Part shown: piece by piece, positions 47,301-58,060 of the stretch
Numbering within the stretch: position 1 is the first letter of the stretch
Layout: every line of letters begins with the position of its first letter
Assembly: GCA_016630905.1 (NCBI GenBank)
Contig: WBMQ01000012.1
Location: 682,001 to 746,000 of the forward strand
Source of the DNA: Capillidium heterosporum
Lineage: Eukaryota; Entomophthoromycota; Entomophthoromycetes; Entomophthorales; Capillidiaceae
Length of the DNA stretch: 64,000 nucleotides
Direction: 5' to 3'
Notes under the pieces: model-generated
What the model saw: the letters and a program-made list of their open reading frames with translations, nothing else
What the model was told of the DNA's origin: nothing
The model's database searches: none
Program-made: the position numbers and the translations under genes

Positions 47301-48641
47301 AGGCTCATGTGTTGATATAGCAGATGGACAATGTGAAAGAATAAAATAGGTAGCTTATCCTTCATCTGAAAGGCTAAATTTTTATAAAATATGAACTATT
47401 TAATTACCTATTATCAATTATCAGGAAAAGGCCCATCCTGTTTCTGGCTATAAAGAGTATTGTTCGAAAGTTTTATTAAAAGTTCTACAGTTGACTTGAG
47501 CAGCTGCATTTAGTTAAACAATATAGTCAGTTCAACAAGCTGTTTCACTAAAAGCTGAACTATCAATTCATTTGGCCAGAATACCCTTTTGGATAAATCC
47601 ATACCATTCACCAGACATAGCTGTTATACAGCTTAGAACGGCAAGGGTAAGCTTACAACAAGATATATGGAGGAAATTCTTCCGAGGAAATGGTTAGTCT
47701 ATTTGTAGTTTTACAAGCGGAGGTAGGCGTTCCATCGCCAACAGTCCGTTTTTAAAGTGTTTTAACGTCTAAGAGGTTGGTTAGCGGCACATACCATCTG
47801 AAATGTAAGGACAGCCAACGTTTCCGAATATACTCAATTTCTTATCTTGGATTGGATAGATAAATCTTTAGCCATAATCCTTTCAATCTTTCGCTAAAAA
47901 CATTGGCTTCAAAAGTTGTGTTTCAAGGTGGGTATTACTCAATACAAGGGATGTGTCAAGGAGAAATGTTGACTCGATCAAGCTAATCCAGAAAGTTTTA
48001 CTTTAATATCGATCCAATATTTTCAGCTTTTGTGCTGCGATATGAACCTTCAAGTTTCATCTAGGCTCAAGTGGTATAGTAAAAGCATACTCTTTGCTGC
48101 TTGATTGTACCTCCAAATAAAAGTCGGGATAAGGGTGGTGGTCCTGCATAAAGTAAACATCCATTAAATTAGGGCTACCTATCGGTGTAACAGCTACCTA
48201 CCCTAGACCAATTTAAAGTTGGCTATTATAAGCTGGATTGACAGTTGAAATTGAAACTCAAAGTAAAAGGCTAAGATCCTTTTCCTTTTCTTAGGCTACC
48301 GGTAGATACCTAATTTGGTAAATAATCGAATAACGTCCAATTTGGAATTTGGGAACTTGGTCGGGTTATTGGCTTTATAATCGCCTAGAAACCTTAAAAG
48401 TAACTAAAATAGTTTTATAAAGGTAGGGATGGTGGAGGGTGTATAAGGCGTTTATAACTTTATTTGGATTAGATGTGGATGATCTTTTCAACATCCATAG
48501 ATGACAAGCAATATATAAAGGGCATGGAGGTCGACGTAAAATCAAACTATCTTTTTAACAGAACAATTTCGATTTACCACCATCGATTTTCATCCTTCCA
48601 AGCTATTTATTTCACAGTCGATTTATACAAACAAAATAAGT
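47301..48641. other. Intergenic
   Basis: No gene recognised. Confidence 0.35.
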
Positions 48642-49388
48642 ATGCGTAGAACCGATTGTAGTTTAGGTACTCCAAAGCTATTATACAACTTACTAACTTT
48701 ACCCAACTTAGTCGATCAAGTCATCCTACTTAGCCAAGACTTGAAGCAGTTTGAAGTGGAGACCAAAGTCATCCGTAGGTCCAGCACCATCCTAACCAAG
48801 TTAAAGCGTACCGAATGCCTAAACTTAGGTATCTTAATCCTTACCATACCAGCCGTACTAACTAAATCCCAACTTAACTAGGTACACCAGTAGTTTTCCT
48901 AGCCAACGTAGCCTCACAAACCTTGGTTCGTATTCTCGAGTACTGCGAGTACCACAAAGATGACCCCATAATTAAGAACCACGTCAATTCCAACTACTTA
49001 GATAACGTCATCCTAGACCCTTGGGATATAAGATTCTGTATCCAACTCGAAAACAACGGTTTGGACCAGATTCTATCGGTAAGCATATTTCCTTCTATTG
49101 AAAGGTACTAATCTCCATCGTTCTATATAGACATCTAAGAATTTGGAAATCCAATGTCTAACCAACGTATGTACCATCTACAAAACTTATACCTCTGGTG
49201 TAAAAACGTTTCGATCTACCAACACCTATTCCAATCAACAGCTGTCGCGGTATGAAAATTACAGCTACGAATACTCGTCGTGTTACAACTACGATACTGA
49301 CAACGAGGACTACGATGACATCGCTCGAGGTCTAAATTTGGTAGATGAGGGCTACGTCGATGATCTACTGGACAGTGCTGGTTTCTAG
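48642..49388 (+). CDS. SKP1-like protein, second divergent paralogue
   Basis: Three exons (48642-48828, 48882-49078, 49131-49388) give 213 residues in phase, with introns of 53 and 52 nt and a TACTAAC branch point in the first. After a 25-residue leader come QVILLSQDLKQFEVETKVIRRS (BTB/POZ start), TLVRILEYCEYHKDDP (very close to the Skp1 consensus LEWCEHHKDDP), LDPWDIRFC, and SKNLEIQCLTNVCTIYKTY in place of AANYLDIKGLLDVTCKTVA. The usual Skp1 C-terminal F-box-contact tail is replaced by a Tyr/Asp/Asn-rich tail. Likely an SCF adaptor variant. It is more conserved around the EYCEYH helix than the copy at 35991-36777, and the two share little sequence outside the family core. Confidence 0.82.
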
Positions 49389-50666
49389 TTCTAGCCTTGG
49401 GCATTTTGGATATAGAGGTGGCCTTAGTGGCGATGTTATAGTTCAAAGTTTTATTGGTTTTGCTTCAAGTGTGGTGTAGACTGGTGCTAGTGTCGATGAA
49501 GTTTTCTATTTGTAATCTTAAAAAATCTTATAGTTATGAATAAAATATATAAAAGTTTATTTAGGTAGATATGCATTTTTAGTTTTCTTGTACTGTTTAC
49601 TATGGTGTATTTGATAATAATGTTTTGAAGATCCAACGGTCATTGACAAATGTTTCAATTGATATCGATTGGAAGGTAATAGTAACTTTATAGGTTTAAG
49701 AATGATTGACATCATTGGATGTAAGTGATTGTTAGTGTTCAGCTACGACTCACCCTAGCTTATTTTAATTCAACTTTACCTTTATCTTTATAGAAGCTAT
49801 TGAGGTGTCAAGTTTAAAAGTTTGTTAGCCAACTTTTAGATATAGATCTGCACATTCAACTTTAAATTTGTAACTAAGTTCAACTTGTTGATGGAAAAGC
49901 TGTAAATGGACCTATTGTGTGAAGGTTTTAGTTCCCCTTCAAAGTAAATATGCTGGTACTCCACCTTATTGTATGGAATACAGTTTGGAAAATTTCATGT
50001 ATGTAATTTCAGCTTTTGTGCTATAATTTGGGAGTCCATTACTAGAAATTATAAATCCTCAAGGTTAAGTTTCAATATTAATATACAAATTCTGATTTTT
50101 TCCAAAAATTAGTGTCCTTTCAACTTGGATGAAGTTACGTGGATACTTTAGATTTGTAAATCTACTTTATAAAAGTACTCTACGATGCAAGATTGTAATT
50201 TTTACAAAGGTACAATGGATGTAGTATTATGATTAGAAATGAATACTATGAGTCACAACTATACCTATATAAGCTTTTCTAATTCTTTATAGTAGAACTG
50301 GTAAAAATTAAAGGAAATGTATGAAATAAACTAAGGATTTGTAGAGCCTATTTTTTGATTAAAGTAGTTGAACGATTGCTGATATTTTGACTTAACCTTG
50401 AACTTGGTCTATACAATCAAATATACATATATATGAAGAGGGATTAGACTATTAGTATGTCTACAAGTTTCATCAAATATGCTCTGCCCTACTTGAATAG
50501 TTCGGATATCATTGTCTTAGACTTTAAAAATTGAAAATGATAAATGAAATTATTTAAGACCTCTTAATCTGAGATTTTCTCAAATATATACTGTATCATT
50601 AAAGATAGTAATAAATCATATACAAAAACTTTATTTTACATAGTAGCATAAACTAAAATTGGTTGA
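49389..50666. other. Intergenic
   Basis: AT-rich, no gene or repeat recognised. Confidence 0.4.
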
Positions 50667-51517
50667 TTAATTAATTATGTTTGGTAACGTGCCGGCAATG
50701 TCCTTGACATTGTCCGATAATTGGTTTAAGGTACTTCCACCCAGGTTCCCCGAGTTTTTCAAGGTGTTGATCAATGAAGTTGGATCAATATCATTAGGCA
50801 ATTGACCATTATTCAACTTTAAAGCGTTGGCTACGTTGATCAAGGGGGAGTTTGGCTACAATTGATAGATAAATTAGTTTCATAAGCAACTTGAAAGTGT
50901 TTAAAAATTACCGGAATCGGACAGTCGAACTCCACGTCGTTAGAGTAAGGTGGCAGTTCCAAGTTAACAGCAACAATCTGTACTCCAATTTTTACCAGGT
51001 AGTTCAACTTCAACTTAGCTTTAGGTTGATCCAACAGACCACACTGCGTCAAGATGTATTTCAAAGTTGAAAGATTGGGATCTTTGCTGACGTCGTAGTT
51101 TAATTTTATGGGGAAGAGCATGGGGATTTCAGATTGGCTAGGGATAACTACATTCTCAAGAGTGCCTTCGGCAATTTTGTTGTCTTTACTTGTTGACAAG
51201 TAGCCCTAAAAATAAAAATAAGGGATTAATATGAGGATTCTATAGTAATCTGATATACTTACTTCTCCAGTAACTTTATTTAAAGTGACGCCCACGTAGT
51301 TGGGATTCTTTATCGTAAAGTTGAGTCGGAAATTGAAAACAAAGTTGGGGAGCTGTAGAGGTTGGAAGGCATCGGACGAGTTTTGAGGTGGTACAACGCC
51401 ATTGAACTCGATACTCGGTTGCCGGGCCCACAATAGGTAGGCGGTAATAGCTACTCCAACTAAGGCCAGTAGTAAGGTTGTCAGGACACAACAGCATAGT
51501 TTGAAACTGGGTCGCAT
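50667..51517 (-). CDS. LEA2-like single-pass membrane protein
   Basis: Three exons (51517-51263, 51205-50912, 50855-50667), 245 residues, introns 57 and 56 nt. A short cytosolic N-terminus MRPSFKLCCC (cysteines that could be lipidated) is followed by one membrane segment, VLTTLLLALVGVAITAYLLW. The outer part has the LEA14-type beta-sandwich signature FNFRLNFTIKNPNYVGVTLNKVTGE. Fungal proteins of this layout are vacuolar or plasma-membrane proteins of mostly unknown role. The end (LNQLSDNVKDIAGTLPNIIN) is amphipathic. Function beyond the fold is not inferable. Confidence 0.78.
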
Positions 51518-52502
51518 TTCTTCTAATATCTAAATTTCAATCGTTCTAAAAGACAAATGTTGTCGAAAGTTTTCAAAATTGTTGAAGACATTTCATTTAT
51601 ATTTATATGGGATCAAACCGTTTGAAAATAGGTGTGAAGGCTCAAGGGGCAAGTTTATTAAGTTAAAGGCTATATAAACTAACATTAAACTTTTGAACCG
51701 AATTTAACAGACTTTGCAATTTTAGCTCCAACTTTATAAGCCTATTCCAAATAAGTCTAGTTTTTGAATAATGACCAAACTGACATCATTTCTTTATATT
51801 TACATACCGTTAGTTCAAATAAATAAGTTGGCCTTTTAGCTTTATAAGGTAAGCTTAGTTCAAGTATATATCAGACTAAGCAGGTGGGCTGGTAATTGAA
51901 TCCATCAATATTTAGTTTATAGACCTAAAGTAGAGACAAAAATATAACTTTACCAACCCATCTTTCAATCACTTACAAATAGTTCCACTATCCATCGCAT
52001 TTTTGTTGAATAGTATAGTTTTTTGAAAACTATATACACGAGAAGCACAGCTGAATACTAATGTGCTTTTACAAAGTCGAACTACAGCACTTTAAGTTAA
52101 AAAACTACCAAATCCAACTGGTCCCAGGTCATATAACCGATGAACAAGCCTATGTGAACACCCCCATAATTTGAATCAAAAATGGGATTGCTAGCTAAGT
52201 GCATTCTTATAAAAGGAATGGAACTAAAGCGTACTTTTAGAAAGGCACATTAGAAAAACTGCAAGTGACAAGGCTATCGTCGACTTTCCACTCAACACAT
52301 GTAAGTTAACGAGTACTATAGAAACGCATTATATGCAAACTTACTGTACTTTTATTCAAGCACCCAAGCTAAATTCGAAAAACTAAAACTTATGCTACCA
52401 TTATTGCTCCATTTAGTCAATATAAAGGGCTTTATCCAGTTGAAGCTATATCTCTCACCATCATGACGAAAAAACCGACTTGCCTCTACCACTAAAAGCA
52501 TT
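51518..52502. other. Intergenic
   Basis: Promoter side of the LEA2-like gene and 3' side of the next. Nothing recognised. Confidence 0.4.
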
Positions 52503-53495
52503 TTAATCTTCCATAGGCTCAGGCTCAAAGTAATGATAGTCGTTGCTTTGGTCCTGCTGCCAGCTGTGACTAGAAGTTAACCTACTTTCAGCTGTCCTAG
52601 GATCGTTGCTAAATTGATTGTACGGTCTTGGCCACCAATTCGGATTACTTGGAAAAAAGTTGTTACCAAAGCTTTTTCCGCTGCTATACTGGGCCTCGTG
52701 ATTTGACTGCCAGTTTGGATTTGGTACAGAGCTTCGCTCATTCAAATGAACACCGTTATCATAATTATTGTTATTATTTAGATTCCAACGATACTGGTCG
52801 GTAAAATTGTTGGCAAACTGGTTGGCTGGGTCATATTGCTGACTATAAACTGGAACAAAGCTGTCGTCATCTTGCATCTCTTCTCCATCTTGATCAATAT
52901 AGACAACTTCTACAGGGTCTATATCCATAGTGTAGGTGTTGCCTTTATTATTAAATAGTTCATCCTAAATAAATAAAAGTTAGTAGATATTCTTTCAGAA
53001 AGCCATACAAATAAAGTTTTCCAGATAAACGGTCTATAGATCACTACTTGCCTATTCTCAGCATACTTTTTTTCACTCAAGGCTCTCTCATTCTCAATTA
53101 TTACTCTTGGTAAGTTGGTCGTAAATTTCAAGAAATCTTGGTCTATTTCCATATTTGAGTAGTCGACTTTGGGTTTCGTTTCGACATGTTCGATATGTAC
53201 AGGTTTGATATCTACAAACAAAAGAAAAATTAGTTTAAAATGAAGCTATAAAGCTACCATTTCCAATCTTTAACTTCTTAAGTTGATCGCTCAACTCAGC
53301 TTCATCGATACTTCGTTTCAAAGGTTGGTGGAATGCTGGATTTTGATTTTGTAGCCCATGGAAATCAGGATTGGTGTTAGATGCTGTTGTAAAGTTGGAT
53401 ATAGGGTTTCCAAAAAAGCTGTCTCTGTCTTGAAAATAGTTTATAGGCCTAGGTATATTGGGTTGATCTTCTGAACTGTTGTTTTGTTGAAACAT
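52503..53495 (-). CDS. Asn/Gln-rich protein of unknown function
   Basis: Three exons (53495-53258, 53211-53048, 52964-52503) with introns of 46 and 83 nt give 287 residues in phase. Almost the whole protein is low-complexity: Asn/Gln/Pro/Phe-rich at the start, and Asn, Ser, Tyr and Trp-rich from residue 165, ending in EPEPMED. One more ordered part, KRSIDEAELSDQLKKLKIGN (residues about 60-79), is a plausible amphipathic helix with basic residues. A second helical stretch is LPRVIIENERALSEKKYAENRQ. No known domain seen. Composition resembles intrinsically disordered nuclear or RNA-granule proteins, but that is inference. Confidence 0.7.
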
Positions 53496-54091
53496 CTGTT
53501 GGACAGATATGCCGAGTCAGTCAGCAATTTATACTTTTTGTAAGTTGGGATGGAAACTAATTTATGGATCGAAGATTCTAGAAACGTGCTCATCAATTTC
53601 AAATTTCCATTTCCATTTACTAAATCCCCATATAATTACCAATCAATTTATCCATAGTTGAACTCTATTGAGTATAAATCCAGAGTTTCTAGTAGCTACC
53701 AGCAAAATCTACAGATCCAAACTCGAAACAGCTGTAAATGCAGGCCGCAATGCTTATAAAACTAAAAATGCAGCCCAAGAAGTCTTTTATAATGGGAGAT
53801 TGTATCATAACTAACATTTCAGTTGCAAATATAAAGAGTAGAACCTAAGATGTAAGCTTCATCTACTTATATTTTGGGAATAATTTGAATCTCAAAATCC
53901 AAAAATATGCAAACTTAAATGCTAAAGTTGATATCTAAAAAAATATATATATCATATTAAATAAAAATCTAAATTTTATTAACTTAAAATGCTATATAGG
54001 CACTTTTAACCAAAAAAGACACCAAAATTATATCCTAAACTAGAACTGGGCATCACCTAAAGGTATACAAAATAAAGCTAGTAATAACTAC
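53496..54091. other. Intergenic
   Basis: No gene seen. Confidence 0.4.
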
Positions 54092-55838
54092 CTATATCGT
54101 GCCTTCTACCATCTGATTTTCATCTCCCTCTACAATTTTTAGCTTAATCTTCAAATCGGGAGGTAGAAAGGGTGCATAGTCGCCAACCCAAGCTTCCATC
54201 TCAACCGAATTTGGTGTTCCAAATGGTAGCACATGGTTAGGGTTTTTCAGCTCCTTGTTGTTGGTTTTGACACCGGTACCATTGCCGTCCGATTTGATCA
54301 ACTTATCGACACGCATCGTCTTGTCAGCGTCCTTAGGGATCCTAGAGTTGGGCTGATGGACCTTGTAGAATTTGACTAACGTAGTAATATCATTCTGAAT
54401 TGGATTTTCATCACGTTCGTAAGTGTACTGGCTGATGACGCGATCTATGTGAGTGGCGTGCAAGCAATCCCATAGTTCGATGGTATCCAAGAAACTCTTC
54501 AAGCTGGTAAGTTGAGTGACGCACTGCAACAGTTCTAGAAGTTGGATGAGAGGTCGAAAATGTACGTTCAAGTTGGTGAAGCTGGTAGGTAAGTTGACGC
54601 GGGCCCACTCCTCCAAGTTGCTGACATTCATGCGCAGCTGCAATGCCTTGGATCTATTGCATTGGTTGGGACTAGTTAGCACTTCATTGAATAGGGTAGT
54701 GGCGATGAAGAAGTAACTCTGTGAAAGGACGCGGGACATCAAGGCAGGGTGGACCCAAAACTGATCCAATAGATAATGTATACTAGCCATAACGGTGGTG
54801 ATGGTTCGAGGTGAGTAGGGCTGTTGTCGGGGTGATAGCGATCTTGTCTTGTTATGGCGTTTGCCTCGTTTATCTTTGGTAGCTGTTTCCAATTTGGTCT
54901 CGATACCGAGACAGAATTCGTGTTCTAGCATAGATTTGGTCAGCAGCCTTCCGGTCTGCCCATTGATACCGTTGACCAAGTTAAGGTAGGCTTCATACAT
55001 CAATTCGGGGATAAGTACCTGTTGCTCAACGCTGGCTACTCCCAAACCTAGGTCTCTCTTTAGGTAGTATAAGAGCTGGTTCAAATTAGTGAGCCAGAAG
55101 CTGGATACAGTAAGGTCATTAGACTTGCTTCTGATTACATTACCACAGGTGTGCAGGGCCAGGTTGAGGAGTGCTCGTAAAAGTTCATTTGCTTGAATGT
55201 AATTGGAGTATCTAGCTAGTAAAAACAGTCCGTTGGCTGGGGCCAGTAAAAGTTCGTACCCTGAGTCAACTTTGGCGTTGGTAACTAAAGTCTCGACGAT
55301 AGAGGCAATATCTTCCAAGTGGAATGGTATCATCTCCTCCATCTTGTAGCTCGTAAAATCGAACGTCTTGGGTTGTACCGGATGGTCCCTCTAAGCAAAA
55401 TTAAAATAAAATAGGCTTAAATAGCTTACTGTTCGTGTCTTCGATTCCATCTTGTAAACTAATTGGTCAGCCAGCCTTCGTCTATTCAATTTCTGCTCCA
55501 GGATGTCCGCTTCAAAATCAGCAGTTGGTGGTAAGTACAAATGTGAACCCCAGTCGTTGGGGAGTTGGGCTTGTATTTTAGTTGGTTCCGATAGTATAGG
55601 CATTTCTAAACTAGGTTGATATAGGTCGAAGCTGGCATCTTCTTGATCTATTGAATATAGAATGGCTCTATTAATTAGCTACCTCTACAAATAAATTACT
55701 GGTTGTTGCTGCTAGCTCAACAGGCGTTAAGTTCCATGGATCGAATTCAGTACCCATCGTCATCTCTTTAACTTTACGATCAATCTTAGCTTTGGTAGGT
55801 TGGCTAAGTAAAGTGCTTGCTTCAGGCTGTTCTTGCAT
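54092..55838 (-). CDS. DIL (dilute) domain protein
   Basis: Three exons (55838-55700, 55647-55430, 55390-54092; introns 52 and 39 nt) give 551 residues. The dilute domain, known from the myosin V cargo-binding tail, spans about residues 170-440: SFWLTNLNQLLYYLKRD, ELMYEAYLNLVNGING, YFFIATTLFNEVL, SKALQLRMNVSNLEEWARVNLP and HFRPLIQLLELLQ. There is no myosin motor or IQ region, so this is the stand-alone type found in fungi (some also carry ankyrin repeats, not seen here). It presumably acts in cytoskeletal or vesicle transport. The C-terminus is EVGD-rich and acidic, containing LPFGTPNSVEMEAWVGDYAPFLPP. The start was chosen at the first in-phase ATG. Confidence 0.88.
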
Positions 55839-56094
55839 TTTCCTTTTGAGAAGTTACTCCGCCTTATCTATTGAGCTGCTATAAATTGATCCAAATGCCA
55901 AGTTTCTAAGAATTTATAAGCCGAGTCGAGGTTTGACTCCTGAACTGAAGTTGAAAATTGAGAACTGGAGTGGAGTTTGATAATGGTACAGATCTCCATA
56001 AATAAATGTATAGGTAATCTATTTGATAATAAATTTACAAAAAGAAAATAGTAACAGCAAACTTTATTAAATGATATTCCCATGTAATTTCCAA

Positions 56095-57009
56095 CTAACA
56101 GGCATTTTTAGGACCGAATCTAGTCTCAAAGAACTGGAGATGAGCTTCTTCTTCAAACAAATTTTCATCAACGCCACCTGAACAATTGGTATCTTGGACA
56201 CCATCACAATACCTTCCACTTTTACCGACTTTACTATCTACAAAGTACTCTTTACCAACATGGCTGTAGCCTTGGAAGATACCACCCTTTAGCAAATTGG
56301 GAACTTTGTCGTTGAAATTGACGCTCCTAATCGCAACAAATGGTAGCTTTGCAAAATTGTTAGCAAAAGTCAAGTCTCCAGTCCTAGGTTGACCGTAAGT
56401 GAAAAGCTCAATTCTATCCCAGCTCAACCCTAACTCAAACTTCAACTCCAATGTAGCCAGTAGAGCCAATGCGCCACCCATCGAATGCCCAGTTACTACT
56501 AAGCTATAATCTTTATACCTATCGCTGTTCAAGTGCTGCCCAACAACTGTAGCAAACTGTGGTTTTAAACTCTGCATAAGCCACTTGAATCCGCTGTGTA
56601 CTTTTCCAAACCTGTTGTCGAAGATATTGGAAGTTACAAATATCAAGTTAAAGATCTTGTTGATAAAGTTTTCAGTGCCTCTAAACGACAAAACCAACTT
56701 GCGATCTAGATGGTTTGCTGATAGGATGGATCGCGTACCGAACCAGTTGTTGTTGAAGGATTGGATGAACTGAGTATGGTTATCGTTGGCTTGGAGGCAC
56801 GACTTACAGCTCCATTTGGCAAGCTGCTGATCGGAACATCCGGCTGCCGCTGCGTAGAAGGCATATTTCTTTAAAGTGCTTACTTCAGGTAGCTTCCCAG
56901 TTGGGTTTATGCTAGTTGTAGATGGCATGTAGTTTTGTCGCTGTTGTTGGGACAAAGTGATATGGAAGTTGCAGGTTGCGAGTAGTATTAGCGTAGTAAA
57001 TAACGACAT
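56095..57009 (-). CDS. Secreted class 3 (fungal) lipase
   Basis: Single-exon, 304 residues. It opens with a signal peptide (MSLFTTLILLATCNFHITLS). The fold is that of Rhizomucor-type triacylglycerol lipases: nucleophile Ser176 in GHSMGGALA, Asp234 in NDKVPNLL, and His290 in HLQFFE near the end as the likely third triad member (His250 is the alternative). The oxyanion region is LSFRGTEN and the conserved YGQPRTGD follows the nucleophile strand. Cysteines at 58, 68, 71, 268, 276 and the terminal Cys are consistent with disulphides in an extracellular enzyme. It hydrolyses ester bonds of acylglycerols; substrate preference cannot be read. Confidence 0.92.
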   Translation of the reverse strand: MSLFTTLILLATCNFHITLSQQQRQNYMPSTTSINPTGKLPEVSTLKKYAFYAAAAGCSDQQLAKWSCKSCLQANDNHTQFIQSFNNNWFGTRSILSANHLDRKLVLSFRGTENFINKIFNLIFVTSNIFDNRFGKVHSGFKWLMQSLKPQFATVVGQHLNSDRYKDYSLVVTGHSMGGALALLATLELKFELGLSWDRIELFTYGQPRTGDLTFANNFAKLPFVAIRSVNFNDKVPNLLKGGIFQGYSHVGKEYFVDSKVGKSGRYCDGVQDTNCSGGVDENLFEEEAHLQFFETRFGPKNAC

Positions 57010-58060
57010 ATTGTATTAAATGCTTTTACTAGTTGAGTTCCAATCCGGCTGGTATATATATTATAAATTTTCGGTTCTAAGATTTCAGGGCATAGTTTAC
57101 GGTGGCTGAAACCTATGTGATTTCCATTTTAGGAGTATATTTTATATTTATAATATAGTTTGGCTTTTGAGAGTAGAACAGTGAAGCTAGACTCGTACAT
57201 TGACCACAATGATGGCATTGTATAAGCTTTATGCTTGCTCGTAATATGATTGTATAGTTGACTATTGACGGTTAAAATATTTAAACTTGTTGCTGATCAT
57301 ATATCTAGACTAGAGTTGCTCTCTATCCCGGATATTAAGACGCTATTTTTCAAATACAAAGGCGTCTATTTTGAAAAACCAATAGCTGAAAGGGTAGAAA
57401 TAAGTTGCTTTAGTAAAAACATCGATTTGTTTAGGGAATCCCTATACAACTACCTACTTCCATACCGTAGATACCTGGAATTAAGATATTTGATTCAGTT
57501 TAATGTCTGCCATGTTGAAGTTTATTGCACAAGGGATTTATTTATAAGGCTACACCGGTCTTCAAAGTATGTTGATTTTAAAATCTCTATAGTACGACGC
57601 CTTTCTTTGCTCATAGATGCGGTCACATATTTAGTAATATAGGGTTCTTTACATGAGACCTATCGCTGAACCATATATTTTTAGTATTGATATACGGAAA
57701 ACGACCATCTATAAGAACCAACAAAACTAACTTTGTTGTAAAGTTCTTATATCAAAACATATTAACAAAATTTATTTAAAGTTTCCAATACTTCGCATCC
57801 ATATGCTAAGCAGCATATATATCCCCTTCTTCGTTATATATATACCGAATATTTTGATGGTTAACTTTACAGCGTAGATATATTCCCTAAGATTAACAAG
57901 TATATACTTCTGTTTTCAATAAAAGTATTTCTTCAACAAAAACTCCTTCCGATTCTAGCTTCGTAGTTCTCAAGCCGATTACTCCGATTAATATGGATAA
58001 AGTATCTAATCTATCTTAAGAACAAGCATAGAATATGGGCCTTGAACCTTATTAGGAAAT
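57010..58060. other. Intergenic with one long frame lacking ATG
   Basis: Holds the lipase promoter. An open frame at 57265-57642 (about 125 codons, basic, no internal ATG) shows no homology. Without a start or a convincing upstream exon it is not called as a gene. Confidence 0.35.

Noticed and set aside
55868-56083. 71-codon minus frame between lipase and DIL genes
   Set aside because: Fits entirely in the short intergenic space, with no homology and biased AT-rich codons.
57265-57642. 125-codon plus-strand frame
   Set aside because: It has no ATG at all and no convincing upstream exon, so it is noted only as an open stretch.
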